A stretch of 64,000 bases of DNA, taken from contig OY986965.1 in the NCBI GenBank assembly GCA_963920575.1, positions 23,058,829-23,122,828 of the forward strand, written 5' to 3'. The first letter of the stretch is position 1; every line of letters starts with the position of its first letter. The position numbers and the translations under genes were made by a program. Origin of the DNA: Narthecium ossifragum (lineage: Eukaryota > Streptophyta > Magnoliopsida > Dioscoreales > Nartheciaceae). The notes under the pieces were generated by a model. The model ran no database searches. It was not told where the DNA came from and was given only the letters and a program-made list of their open reading frames with translations. This document shows positions 51,924 to 63,574 of this stretch, in pieces.

Positions 51924-53073
51924 TGTTAGAACATAAATCATGCATACAATGTCGTTGATCGACGAAGGGAAAAATGGGTTAAAATGATCTAACATCAAGA
52001 ATCAGAAGATTGTGGTTTAGTTCAACTCTTTCGAACTTTGTTCGAACAGAGGTGTCGAAGCTGTTGAGATTGGATGAGGAAATGAAAAATGAAGTGGAAA
52101 ATGAAAAATGGGAGGTGAGAAATGAAATATGGAAAATGTGGTTCTATGATTGAACTATGGTAAATCTACTCCTATGATAGATTTACTCCTATGAATAAAG
52201 TTATGATAGCACTACTCCTAGGAAATTATGATAATACTACTCTTATGGGAAACATTATTGTAGCACTACTCCTAGAAATGAAGAACAAGTTGCAGGAATT
52301 TAAAGGAAAGAAAAGCTTCATTGCTGAATTTAAAAGGCTACATTGTAGATAGACTTAAATCTATTGATACATGCTAAAAGATAGATAAAGTGGGATTTTG
52401 CTCTTGATTTCGGGAGTTCCTTTTCCTTCATCTTCTTGGCCTTTTATAAAGCTTCTGGTAACCACCATGAAACCACTCGAACTGCTCGCTGCAACTGTCA
52501 GAAACTGAATCTGAAACTAAGAAAAATGTAATCTGGGCGATATCTTCATTTATTTACGAAACTCCCATCAGATAGAGCGTCTTTTCTTCCACTGCAATTT
52601 GGTCGATGATAACCTTGGAATTTGAAATAATTCTGAACATGAAAGTTGTAGGTCTTCGAATTCTCTTTCTATCGGTCTAAAAGCCAACTCATTTGGATAT
52701 CGTATGAGAAAGTTATGATAAAAATGGTCGAAACAAATTGATGTCTTATTAAAATAATCAGTCAAAATATGGCCGATGGGTTTTGGTCGATGGGCAAATA
52801 GACCAACGTTTAGAACATCGGCCATTATTTACTATTTTGCCACTGGCACTTCGACTGCCAGTTTGATATAGTAAACAATGGAATCTGAAGATCTCTTCAA
52901 TATGAAAGTTGTAGATCTTTTCGTCCTCTTTTCAATGGTTTCAGGATCGCTCACTTTGGATACTTAATGTAAAAGTTATGACCATATTGAAATATTTTTT
53001 GGTCGATTGACAATATTTACGAAATTGTCATTGATATTGTTAATCGCTCAAATGGTTATATTTATGACTAACA
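51924..53073 (-). repeat. LTR (5' by element orientation) of the Tat-like element
   Basis: 1150 bp, about 58 shorter than its partner at 35503-36710 and clearly more diverged than the Athila LTRs (many substitutions and several indels). This means the outer element is much older than the insertion inside it. Confidence 0.88.
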
Positions 53074-53078
53074 GATTG

Positions 53079-53790
53079 CCTTCCCTATTAGGAGCCTGAT
53101 GTAATTTTTGAGGCTTTGATGGGTTGGTTAAAGGAGAATGGCTTGAGAAGCTTGAAGACATTTTTTGGTTCCGGTGTGTAGCTTTTATGGAATGATCATA
53201 ATTGCATCCTTTTTCTTGAAGCTGAAGAATCGGCTGAAACAATTGCTTGTACAAATTAGACGGTTGGCTATGGGGTTTATTCAACACCATCCTATGAGAG
53301 GGATTCGTGGAGATAGGCCTGAGCGGACTTAAGTCATCTGCATTGACGTGCTGCAGGAACAGGATTCGGGTTGCGCAACCATTGGGATTGCAATATTGGT
53401 CAAGGATAAATTTAGCTAATCTTTGGGGAGGCTGGTGATTGCTGCCTCAGTCTTGCGTGGTCATACTCATACAGTCATACGTTGGCTATTTGGGTGGCTT
53501 AAAAGGAAGCGAGGCGTCATGAATGCAAGAACCCTATGGTGGAGATAGACTCCTTTCCGACAATCCAGATTCTTAACGATTGAGGGGTGGCTTTGCACTT
53601 GAACGGCTTAACCAAGGAGATATGGCTCGTTGCCTTGTTTTCCGACACTATGTTATTTTTTCATATTTTGAGAGTTTGTGCGTGTGTGGAGAGATCCCTA
53701 TCCATTTTGGCTCACCTCTCTGCAAAAGAAAAATTAAAAAATACAATAGCCCAAAAGAATATGTCATGTACGGATGTACTCATGTGTGAT
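53079..53790 (+). pseudogene. LINE-like relic, right part
   Basis: Broken frames read like the end of an L1-type ORF2: DVIFEALMGWLKENGL, then after a gap an RNase H-like GIAILVKDK..SLGRLVIAASVLRG. A few A-rich tracts near 53730-53760 could mark the tail. It was split by the Tat-like element at GATTG. Several stops are present; the identification is tentative. Confidence 0.4.
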
Positions 53791-54395
53791 TTATGAGTAT
53801 TTTTACGCCATTAAGACCCCATTTGGTTGGGGAATAAGGGCCCATAATTCCAAAATGGGATTTTTGCATTCCGGTACCATATAATTTCCAAGAAATGCAC
53901 TTTGGTATGATCAAGTTTGGGATTTGCAATTTAATACCACCTATTTATAATACCAGAGCAAAGTAATACGATCCCCCAAACGGTGTCATGTGGCCTGACG
54001 GAAAACTGGTGACGTCAGCGTCCATGCAAGGAGTCGTCTGTCGAGTTAGTCACCGGACGGAGGCGAGGCCGCCGGTCGTGTGCATGCGGCCCTCTGGCTC
54101 TTCCTCCTCCTCCTCGTCTGCTCTGGCTCTTCCTCCTCTCTTCCTCTTCTTCTTCTTCTTCTCCTCCACTCTAGCTCCTCCTCCACTCCTCCACTCCAGC
54201 TCCTCCACTCCTCCTCTACCCATTTGAGAAGCAACCCAGTTCTGTCTCTCTGAGGGTTAGAGCAGGAAAAGAAGTGATGATCAAACTATCACTACAGTCA
54301 AGAAGGGAAATGCCTCTCAACAGGGTTTGGTTGCTTGCTCTCGCCCACTTGGGGAAAGGTAGGTAGCTTGTATTCTAGTATGGGCAGGACTGAGG

Positions 54396-54418
54396 CCCCC
54401 CCCCCCCCCCCCCCCCCC
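54396..54418. repeat. Homopolymer of 23 C
   Basis: An uninterrupted C run lies between the left TIR region and the captured gene leader, followed by ATAAAATGAG. Length is probably unreliable. Confidence 0.8.
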
Positions 54419-54516
54419 ATAAAATGAGAGACCTTTCTCCTGACACAACCACCATCCACAACAAAGCCTCTCAACTCTCATAGCCGCACAACTCTATTTC
54501 AGAGGTAGTCACCAAA

Positions 54517-55254
54517 ATGATGCTCATGCTCTGCTTCTCTCACACAGCCACCAGACTCGCCTCTCTACCCTTCCTCTCTAATTACAAGCTCCATAAGAAG
54601 CTCTCCGTTCCTCCTCATAGCCAATCCAAACCGCTCGCCGTGCTTGACCGGCGAGCTCACTGGGCTTCCGTTGAGGCCCACATTGACACCCACCTCCTGA
54701 ACTCCCTCCCGACGAGCCCTCCGCCTATTGTCTCCGAGCCTATGCAGTATCTGATCATCGCCGTGCCGAAGACGATGGCCCCGTCTCTCTGCATCGTTGC
54801 ATGCGAGCTCGTCGGCGGGGACAGGGAGCTTGCTGTCGAGACCGCATGCGCTCTTCGGCTCATGCATGCCGGCGCATGGAGCCACGACCGCCTCCCTTCG
54901 CTCCTCGAGCCTTCGCTGGGAGGGAACCGATACCCTGAAGGAGTCGAGCTCCTCGCCGGCAATGCCTTCCTTCCTTTCGGGTATGAGATGGTGGCGAGAT
55001 CGACGAAGCTGGATCCCGAGCTCGCGCTGAGAGTGATCCTAGAGATGATAGAGGCCATGGGAGCGACGGGGGTGCCGGAGGAGCTCAACCATGGTGTCCG
55101 GCACGCCGAGAGAAGTAGAGGAGGAGAGAAGAAAAGAGAGGAAGAGGTGGGAAACGGGTGCAAAACCCGGGAAACGGGTGTAAAACCGCTCACGTGTGCG
55201 CACGTGAGCGGTTTCCCGTCAACTTATACTAACGGAGTTGGGGATCGGTATTAA
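54517..55254 (+). CDS. Chimeric ORF: N-terminal half of GGPP synthase small subunit fused to MULE sequence
   Basis: A 245-residue open frame starts with a Ser/Leu-rich, basic plastid-transit-like segment (1-45). Residues about 50-195 resemble the small-subunit class of plant geranyl(geranyl)-diphosphate synthases: SVEAHIDTHLLNSLP, ACELVGGDRELA, LRLMHAGAWSHD, GVELLAGNAFLPFGYE, RVILEMIEAMGATG. The CxxxC motif (C92-C96) of small subunits is present, and the catalytic DDxxxxD is absent, as in the non-catalytic subunit that binds the large one. From about residue 200 the frame is Arg/Glu-rich and ends in TIR-edge sequence. The C-terminal half, including the second CxxxC, is missing. The frame has no defect, so a truncated subunit could be made. 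Confidence 0.85.
   Translation: MMLMLCFSHTATRLASLPFLSNYKLHKKLSVPPHSQSKPLAVLDRRAHWASVEAHIDTHLLNSLPTSPPPIVSEPMQYLIIAVPKTMAPSLCIVACELVGGDRELAVETACALRLMHAGAWSHDRLPSLLEPSLGGNRYPEGVELLAGNAFLPFGYEMVARSTKLDPELALRVILEMIEAMGATGVPEELNHGVRHAERSRGGEKKREEEVGNGCKTRETGVKPLTCAHVSGFPSTYTNGVGDRY
55183..55214. promoter_or_regulatory. 14-bp-arm hairpin with two CACGTG G-boxes
   Basis: AAACCGCTCACGTG (55183-55196), loop TGCG, and the exact complement (55201-55214). Each arm contains CACGTG, the plant G-box bound by bZIP and bHLH factors. It sits at the inner edge of the right TIR of the Pack-MULE, within the tail of the chimeric frame. Confidence 0.75.
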
Positions 55255-55369
55255 ATTTCACTTAGTTTATAATTTGATGGTATTAAATTGCAAATCCCAA
55301 ACTTGATGGTACCAAAGTGCATTTCTGGGAAAGTACATGGTACCGGAATGTCAAAATCCCTTCCAAAAT

Positions 55370-57044
55370 TAGCTCATCTAATTTCGGAATTGCAGCCAAT
55401 CAGCATACATTCACAACATATTAATTCTAGAAATCTCTAAACCCGGAATCGTCTATCCCGTAACCAAACGCCACATTTATCTCTAAACAGAATGGGGTTA
55501 GTGGAATAGGGAAACATGAGTTAGCCGGTGTTTTGAGGATAAACTTTATCCTATCCCAGTCCGATTTCTATCCCCATTTCTATCCGCACAGAGTAATAAT
55601 TATTTTTTAATCCTCCAAAACTTCTTAAATTACAAATGCGCCCCTACAATCTTTGGCCTCATGTATGTACCCTAAAAACATTGAAAAAATGTCAACCATG
55701 ACCCTGAGTTACTTCTTGGCAAATAAATAGGAAATATTCTTAACGCTGTTAACGGCATCATGTCAAAAGTCACTCATGTAATGGTATATTTGTAATTAAG
55801 TAACTTTGTTATGGGGGTACATTTGTAATTAAGTAACTTTGTATGGTTAATTAAGTAAACTTTTCCTCCCATGATTAGATTTATACCGTGGTTAAGTTAG
55901 ATGGATAGACAAACTTAAACGAAGGGGTATGTTTAATATTTTTTTCAATGTTTTCAAGGGTACATACTGTCATAGGGCAAAAGGGGAGATAAATTTTCGC
56001 CTTACCGTTGCCCAGTGATGGCGCCAAGAGACCCCCTCGTCGAGCCCGCACACCGCCGCCGTGCGCCCTGCATGTCGCTTGTGCTCCGCTCGCGCGTCGT
56101 CTGCGGGCCTTCTGTGCACCACTTTTGCACTCTGCCTAGTAGCCCGACTGCCTCTTGACTAGCCATCCTTTTTGCCTTATACACATACAAGAGTCACACA
56201 AATTTGGGTAAGGGATGAGATCCCAACTCCTTTATTGACTAGTGATTACAAGAGCACTCTTCTCTCGCCCCTAACCCTTTGGAGTACAATCACTATCAAT
56301 ACAAAAAGCTCTCAACCCAACAACCCTAGAAGAACCACCCAATTCTTCTACCTCACAATCTCTCATGAATCCCTCCTGGATCTTCAGTCTGTGAGTTTGC
56401 CCATAACCTAGATTCCCCCACATCTAGCCGGCCTCCTCCTTATATAGAGGAGAGTCCATGACTTACTCCAAAAAGTCAAGTTCCCTAGTCCAACCCCAAG
56501 TCCAAGGCTTCATGTTTATCTAAACATTCAATCAACTAATTACAAAGCTTCCTAGCCTATTTGGACTCTTACATGAGTTATGACTTGCCAAAGATAGCTA
56601 TTTGCCTAAATCCGTCGCACTTTGGCTCGAAATAGGACTCCTTATTTTCACGAGCCAAGTACAACTTCCCCCGTGCCATATTCCATATTTATCATGTCAT
56701 CCCATGCTGGAGACCTAGGCCAAGTGGAATTAGGACACTCACACGCTCAGTTTGGCCTCCATGGCCTAACTACCTTCCGCTGGGTGAGTTTAGTCCTAGC
56801 CCACTAGAACTCCTGCACAACTAGGACTTTTCCCGTGCCAAAACCTTCATTTGTCGCGTCAAGTCCTTCCAAGATCCCAATCCAAGTGGAATTAGGACTT
56901 TTGCATGGTTGGTTTGCTTCAGCTGGCCAACTGCATCGCGTCTGGGCATTCCAAGTCCTAGTCCAACTCGGACTTGTCCACCTGGCCGCGCCACACGTGC
57001 GCTCTGCATGCCATCATGTGTGAAGACCCGTTCCTCTAACATAG
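55370..57044. other. Intergenic with a minus-strand LTR-like block
   Basis: Until about 55970 it is AT-rich with no gene. From about 55970 to 57041 the minus strand looks like an LTR: TATA box CTCTATATAAGGAGG (complement near 56436-56450), poly(A) signal near 56235, and possible start TGTTAGAGGAACGGG at 57041. No partner LTR or TSD was found, so the boundaries stay open. Confidence 0.4.
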
Positions 57045-59792
57045 CTCGACCGCGTAGGTCGGGGCCGTGCCCTCTTGGCCTTGTTTAGCGTCGAGCACAA
57101 TCTGGTTGATCGCATTATTGCTTCTGGACCCCAAGGGCAATTTGGTAAATTGTACCTTGACGGTTGGTTTCACATTTGCGTAGTGCGCACACAACCCTTT
57201 ACTTGATTTATGTGCTTGTTAGAACCTTAGACGGGCTTTGGATCGAAAGATCCAAGCTCGGGCGCGCAAAAAGCTCTTCTTTAGGACAGTTGGCAGCCCA
57301 TGAGCAATCGATTGCTCGATCGGACCTATGTCGGTTGTCTGGATAAGAACGCGACTGATGTCTCTGGATAAGGACACGAACCGAACTAGTCTGACCAATC
57401 GGTCTCAGGACCGATCGATCGGAATCGAGCCTATAAATAACCCGAGACCCCTATGTTTTTCTTGTTTTTCTTCCCCTCTCCTCCTACCTTAGAAATTCTC
57501 GTTTGGAGTTTGATCTAGCAGCTTGGGAAGCTTACCATGAGCTAGACGAAGAGATCTAAACCCTCCTTGGACGGTTTGATTGAGAATCAAACATGGATTA
57601 GCGTAGTTTGGTAGGTTTCTTCATTAATCCTTAGATTAGGTGTTCTTCGTGGTTTTAATTGTTTGTTCTTCAATTAAACTTTGTTAGCTGATGCTTAGTA
57701 GCTTGATTATCATCTGATTAAAGTTTGATAGGATTTGGTTTGGATTTGATGTGGATTTAAGCAAGTTCTTTCATATGTTATTTTCGGATTTTCTGGTTTA
57801 ATTAGAACAATGGTGTTCTAACATGATTTCTGAGCCGTACGTGCATGATCTGAGTTGGTGTTCTGAATAAACGTTGTATATCCATGAGTTAGCTTTCATT
57901 TCCAACCAGTGTCACGATTTTTGTATTTACGTACATTTTCTGGTGAATTAAATAGGTTGTTTGTGCTGAAACATGGCGGTTATCTTAATTAGTGTAATTA
58001 AATGGTTTTTCATTATTAAATGGATCTAATGTTTGTAGGGATGATCTTAGTGATATTTAGGTGTGATCTGAAAAGTTTAGTTTCAATCCAAATTATTTTT
58101 TAAAAGGATTTTGATTGGGTTTATCAGATTTGAGATTTAACCAAAATTATAGGTTTTCATCGATTTTCTTTTATCCGATCGATCCGATTTTTGGGTATGT
58201 ACTTTGGGGTATGTCGTTTAGTGGGCATGTGAAGTTTCATATCGATCGGATAGCTAGATTGAAAGATATCTTAGATATAATACTATTATATCTGTGTAAG
58301 CCCGTGCGCGGCTTGTGGTTGAACTAGAGGAGTCACGCTCCCCTGGGATGTGTAGAATAAATGAGCCTTAAGTTCACCCTAGGCTTTGAATATAATATTA
58401 TTATATTGTTGTTTGGCTAGTTAGCTGGGGTTGCTTCCCGTTATAGGCCTGAGTGCCTATTTTATCCGTTTATTCTACACCAATGCTATGCTTACCCTTG
58501 GCGAGCTATGTATTGGCCCCCGCCGTCCGGGGCCGCCCAGGGCCTACGGGCTCCGTCCAGGTTCCACCTGAGGGCCCCACCCAACACAATATTATCCGCT
58601 TTTGGCTCACCGTAGAAATGTGGGAAAACTTCCCAGTGGTTCACCCCTCGCTCCAACACGCTTAACGTTGGAGTTTTCTAACGGATCACTGCCATCACGG
58701 CTTTAAAACGCATTGTGTCTTATAAGGGTTACTAATATACTTATTATCTACGTGGGGTTGCTTACCCGGTTACTTGGTTTGGTATCATGCCCTCCAGGCG
58801 AACACTGACACCTAGGTACCCCGAGTTTCACAACCCAACCCCCTTAGAGGCCCAGCATCGTCGCTGGCACAATCCGGCTAACAGACATACAGCCTGCTCT
58901 GGTACCATCTTTTGAATACTTGTTATATTGTTGCATCACTGAACTGTTGTCTATGTGTATGATCATACATGAATTGTTTGCACTAGATGCATTCCTAAGC
59001 TAGGCGTGGGCGATGGGTCAATTGCCGATCCGGGGGCTCGGGCAACTCGAATCTAGCCGTAGGACCGAGGCTGGGTAGCAAGGTCTAGGATTGAATCTGA
59101 TATAATAAATCTGATGATTTGAGGTTAATGTCTAGTCGGTTGTAATTATATTGATTGAGGTATAGAGGTCGTCCTACGTTCCAGGCTTAGTCTCAGTTTC
59201 ACCGTTAGAGGAAGTTACGTACCACCCTGTGTCCCACATCCTATTGTTCAGCGCTGGGGTGCTTGGTTGAGAGGGACGACTATTGACGGTACCTAAGGTC
59301 ATCAGCATGCGTGCCCTGGGATAGGCGGTGTACGTGACGTGTGTTTCCCCTAAAGATGAGATGAAACATGAGAATTTGTTGTTTCCCTTCCTTGTGAGCG
59401 TCGTAGTATAGAATCATGTTGAGCTTATTGTTCACTCCTACCCGGGCTGCGTTTTGCAGATACAGGCGTCGACTCTTCTTCTGTAGCACCCACTAGACAG
59501 GCACGTGGTGGCGCGTCAGCTTCTGGAGGAGCTTGAGGACTTGGGGTCCAGTTACTACATTTTGGGATGATAAATATATAATTTCCTTCTGCAAGAAATT
59601 TTGAGATAGTTATAATATGATATTTTGGAGTTAGTCTTGTATCACAATCTTGAATCATATTAGAGATTTTAATTTTGACCGCAGATTAATTGTTAATTTA
59701 GTTGTTTTATTGTATTATAAGTGCGCTATAGATGGATTAAATAGAGTAGGAACCCCCATGCCCCGTTCTTGATGGGTTTTCTAGGTCGGGGT
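57045..59792 (+). repeat. Old gypsy-type LTR, copy B
   Basis: Related to the solo LTR at 31342-34807 (GGGCAATTTGGTAAATTG at 57137, closing GGAACCCCCATGCCCC...GGGTTTTCTAGGTCGGGG). CCGATCGATCGG (57411-57422) stands just before CCTATAAATAAC (TATA about 57431). The left border is approximate. No gene was found. Confidence 0.65.
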
Positions 59793-62166
59793 GTGAAATC
59801 ACGTGTGCCGCACGCACGCATATTAGGTCGAGGGTCTGGCCCGTTTGGTCTTGTTCCACGATCGGGTTGATCGCGAAGACCCCAAGGGCAATTTGGTAAA
59901 TTGCGCATTGGCAGTTGGTTTGACACCCGCGTTGTACACACATGGCCTCCTTATTTGTTATTTGTGCTTATTAGAACCTTAGATGAACTTGGGATCGAAA
60001 GATATGAGTTCGGGCACGCGAAACTATCTTTAGGACAACTATCAGCCCAAACCGATCGAGCAATCGATCAGTCGGATTCGAATTCGGCACCGCCTCCAAC
60101 TTGTCCGGATAAGGACGCGAACTGACCAAGTATGATCGATCGCTCGGGGAGCGACCGATCGGAATCGGGCCTATAAGTAGCCCGCGAACCGCCTCTGTTT
60201 TTCCTTTTTCTTCTTCTTCTCCTTCTCTCCGCTGAGGCTAGGGTTTCATGGCTAATGGCGTTCCAGTAGCTTGGAGAGGTCGGCAGCAAGGGGAGGAGCA
60301 TATCCTTACCTCTCTTGCATGGAATAGAGGATTAATCATGGATTAGCATAGAAAGTTAGGATTCTAGTCCTAGAACTTGATTAGGTATTCTTGGTTACTT
60401 TATTGCTTAAATTGCTGATCAATCTATGCTAGATGGTTATCCTAGGTATGATTAATATATGTTTGAATATTGATTGGATTTTGGTTGGATTTAAACCGGA
60501 TTTAAGTGAGTTTTTCCTTGATTTATTCCCGATTTTCTGTTCTAGCAAAAACAGCTATGTTCTAGCTTGTTTTACAGATTTGACGTGCATGATCTTAGTT
60601 AATCTTGAACGTGAAAGTTGTAGATCTCTGAGTTAGCTTTTATTTGAAGCTGGTTTCATGATTTGTAGAGATACGTAGAATTTCTCGTGAATTAAATGGG
60701 GTTTTCTGTGCTGAAACAAGGAAGTTGGTTCAAATTGAGGATTTAAGTGTAATTTCTATATTTAATTGAGCTGATTTTTTGAGGGGATAATCTTTATGAT
60801 ATTTGGAAGAGATCTGAAAAGTTTGGTTTTTATCCAAGTTATTTTCAATAGGATTTTGATAAGTTTATCAAATTTGAGATTTTACAGAGATTGTAGAGTT
60901 TGATCAATTTTCGTTTATCCAATCGATCCAGTTTTCGGATATATGATTTGGGGTATGCTATTGAGTGGGTGTATCAAGTTTCATATCAATCGGACAGCTA
61001 GATTGAAAGATATGATTTTCCGAGTCTCGTGATATAATTGATTTGATTTCTATAAATCGATTATTTTAATCATATCATGGATATATCTTATTTTAATCTC
61101 GTGCGTGGTTTGTGGTTGAACCAGGGGAGGCGTGGGAGTCACGCCTCCCCTGGGATGTGTAGAATAAATGGGCTTTAAGTACGCCCTCAGCTTTGAATAA
61201 AATATTATTATATTGTTGTCATAACTGTTTGATAGTTTAGGTAGGGTTGTATCCCGTTGTAGGCATGAGTGTCTATTTTATCCGTTTTCCTTAGACTTTT
61301 GCTATGTTCACCCCCTTGGCAAGCTATGTGCTAGGCCAAGCCTTGTATATTATTCTGGCATCATGTTGCATGCTTATACTTCTGTTTGTGCATGAGCATT
61401 GCATGCATCTGATTGCATTAGATTCATAGAGGATAGGACGTGGGCGATGGGTTGATCACCGATCCGAGGATCTCGGGTAGCTCGGGTCTAGCCTTAGGAC
61501 TGAGGTTGGGTAGCAAGGTCTAGGATTTAAATATGTTATAATAATCTGATGATTTGAGGTGACTGTTTAGTTGGCTGCAATTGCTAGATCGAGGTTTAGA
61601 GGTTATTCTGGGTTCCAGGCTCAGTCTCAGTTTCACTGTTAGGGGAAGTTACGTAGTGCACCGGGTTCTACCCCTGTTGTTTCAGCGCTGAGGCGCTTGG
61701 TTGAGAGGGACGAGTGATCATGGTACTAGAGGTCATTAGGGTGCGTGCCCTGGGGTAAACGGTGTGCGTAACGTGGAGTTCTCCTAGAGATGAGTTGGAG
61801 CCTAGGACTTTAATGTTCCCTTCCTTTGTGAGCGTCGTAGTATAGAATCTTACTGAGCTTATTGCTCACTCCTACCCGGGCTGCATTTTGCATGTGCATG
61901 CGTCAGCTCTTCTTTCGTAGATCCCAACTGGGCAGGCACATGGTGGCGCGTCGGTTTCCGAGGTGTTCGAGGACTTGAGGTTCATTTCATCGTGTTGGAT
62001 GACTTAAATGTATAATTTCCTTCTGTAAGGATTTTGATGATTTAATATATTGTATCAGAATCTTGAATTTTATTTTGACCTCAGATTCAATTGTTAATTA
62101 GTTATCTTATTTTATTGTAATCGCGCATTTGATGGATTGAATAGATTAGGAACCCTCACCCCCCGG
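59793..62166 (+). repeat. Old gypsy-type LTR, copy C, adjacent to B
   Basis: A second copy in the same orientation directly follows B (GGGCAATTTGGTAAATTG at 59888; AACGTGAAAGTTGTAGATCT at 60609; TTAGGAACCCTCACCCCCC at the end). The last 40 bases of the LTR appear truncated at about 62166. GATCGATC (60134-60141) and CCTATAAGTAGC lie in its promoter part. B and C differ at many sites. Borders are approximate. Confidence 0.65.
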
Positions 62167-63574
62167 ATCGGAAACGGTGCGGCGATCGGTCTAGCTAATG
62201 GTCTACGCACTCCTGATGAGAGAGTAGCTTCAACAGTAGCCTGTTCCAAAGCTACCACCTTCGACTTTGAGAGTGAGCCTTCAACTTCGAAGTGTCTCGC
62301 AGTGTGCAGTTTCTTGGTGGCTCGGGTTTGTCTCTCTGACTCGTCCCTGTGTAGCCGTGCCGGCTTCGGACCGGAGTCAGGTGTGGCTTTGAGAGTAGCC
62401 ACTGATTTGGACAAGAGCTTGGGCTGGTAGCTGTTGTTGGGGCATTTGCTAGAGGTTGGGAACCTCTAGGTGCCCGTCACCCATGGGTGGTGCACTTTGG
62501 GGGTTCGACGGCTTTCTCGGTTGCATCGGTTGGCCGCGCACCGAGTTGTCTTTCCTTGGCCGTGGGAGGGTGTGGTGAGTACACCTGTCGGTGTTATTTT
62601 GCTCTCTTTGAAGGTTGCGAGATGGCGATCCTTCTAGTTGTCGAGAGCTGGGGCATGTTCACCAGTTTGTGGTGAATCCCCTCCCCCTTTGCTTTCGAGG
62701 GTGCTCGGGAGAAAGGTTTCCCCTCATGTTGTTTGTGCAGCTGTTCCTTGATAACCTTTCGGGCTATCGCCTTCGCAGGATACCAAGTTTGAGGTCGAGG
62801 CCCTGCATGCGGTTTTGAGCGTTGCGAGTTTGCATGTGGATGCCATCAACATATGGAGAGTCGAGGACTAAGTCGCCCGAGTCAGTAGCTCAGGACATCA
62901 TTCACCCAGGTGTGCTGCATCAAAGTGTGTTCTAGTTCACCTTAAGGGTGGTTCCCTCCACACATGCACAGGCTTCAGGAAGGTAGACAGTGTTGCAGCG
63001 AAAAGCACATGTTCGCTATAGTACGTCGGTGACGTGTTAGCAGCTGAGAGATTTGTCGACATCCCAAAGACAGCTTTTCGGACCAGGCCGTACACTGATC
63101 ATTTTGTAGTGGTGTCCATCGACATCATCATGTCTACTCATGCGTTGAAGAGGAGCAGGAGCAACCTTTGGGGTTCGCGTCACAGCTGCTGAGAGAGCAT
63201 TGGTGTTGTTTGGCACCCAGTGCGAGGTTTGGCCTGTAGAGGCAGGATTCGGCGGACGGGATGTGCCAGCGGTAGACAGATATGCAACGACAGAGGTCGA
63301 AGACGGTATTTGAGATTCAACAGAGGCATCTCCAGGACCGCGGGACCATTGATCAGAGTGACCAGGTAGCATTAGACGGTCCTCATAGAGATTAGCACAG
63401 ATCAGACAGAGGCTCCTGATGGCGTAAAGCATGCGAGAGAGCTATGCAGGTCATCCACGATGACCTTTAGGATTCCCAGTTGACGACAAGGTGCTCCAGA
63501 AGGTTCCTTCATGCATAGTATCAGTCAGGGTTGGCAGAGAGCAGAGGCCAGACGAGGTGGGGGTCGAGGCAACC
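62167..63574. other. Non-coding, probable retroelement remains
   Basis: GC-moderate sequence with short frames on both strands. None of them shows a recognisable domain. It may be the eroded interior of the gypsy element that left LTRs B and C. Confidence 0.3.

Larger units (their letters stand above)
35503..53073 (-). mobile_element. Non-autonomous Tat-like Ty3/gypsy element hosting an Athila insertion, TSD GATTG
   Basis: Two direct LTRs (35503-36710 and 51924-53073) start TGTTAGAA and end TGACTAACA. The 5-mers GATTG flank them (35498-35502, 53074-53078). On the minus strand a primer-binding site TGGCACGCCAGGTGGGAC lies five bases inside the right LTR, and a purine tract (AGACCGGGGGCAAAA) directly borders the left LTR. 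The element therefore runs right to left. The interior without the Athila insertion is about 2.95 kb and has no protease, RT or integrase, so it depends on helpers. It contains a lysine-rich frame near the PBS and gene-like plus minisatellite sequence near the PPT. Confidence 0.88.
53857..55360 (+). mobile_element. Pack-MULE, TSD TTCCAAAAT, carrying a GGPPS small-subunit piece
   Basis: Identical 9-mers TTCCAAAAT flank the 1504-bp element (53848-53856, 55361-55369). The ends are long inverted repeats of about 130 bases: GGGATTTTTGCATTCCGG opposite GGGATTTTGACATTCCGG, AAATGCACTTTGGTA on both, then AGTTTGGGATTTGCAATTTA on both. There is no transposase. The interior holds a GC-rich coding fragment of a host gene (54517 on) with its leader. 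Captured gene plus MULE TIRs and a 9-bp TSD define a Pack-MULE. Confidence 0.92.

Noticed and set aside
54046..54234. Glu/Arg-rich minus frame and Ser/Leu-rich plus frame in the Pack-MULE
   Set aside because: They come from a CTCCTC/TTCTTC simple-sequence stretch between the left TIR and the captured gene.
55969..57041. A complete solo LTR in minus orientation
   Set aside because: Promoter-like parts are visible, but no pair of ends gave a matching 5-bp TSD or partner copy, so only an LTR-like block is reported.
62137..63432. Open frames of about 100-130 codons on both strands
   Set aside because: No recognisable domain, no consistent strand, and neighbouring old LTRs make them likely retroelement debris.
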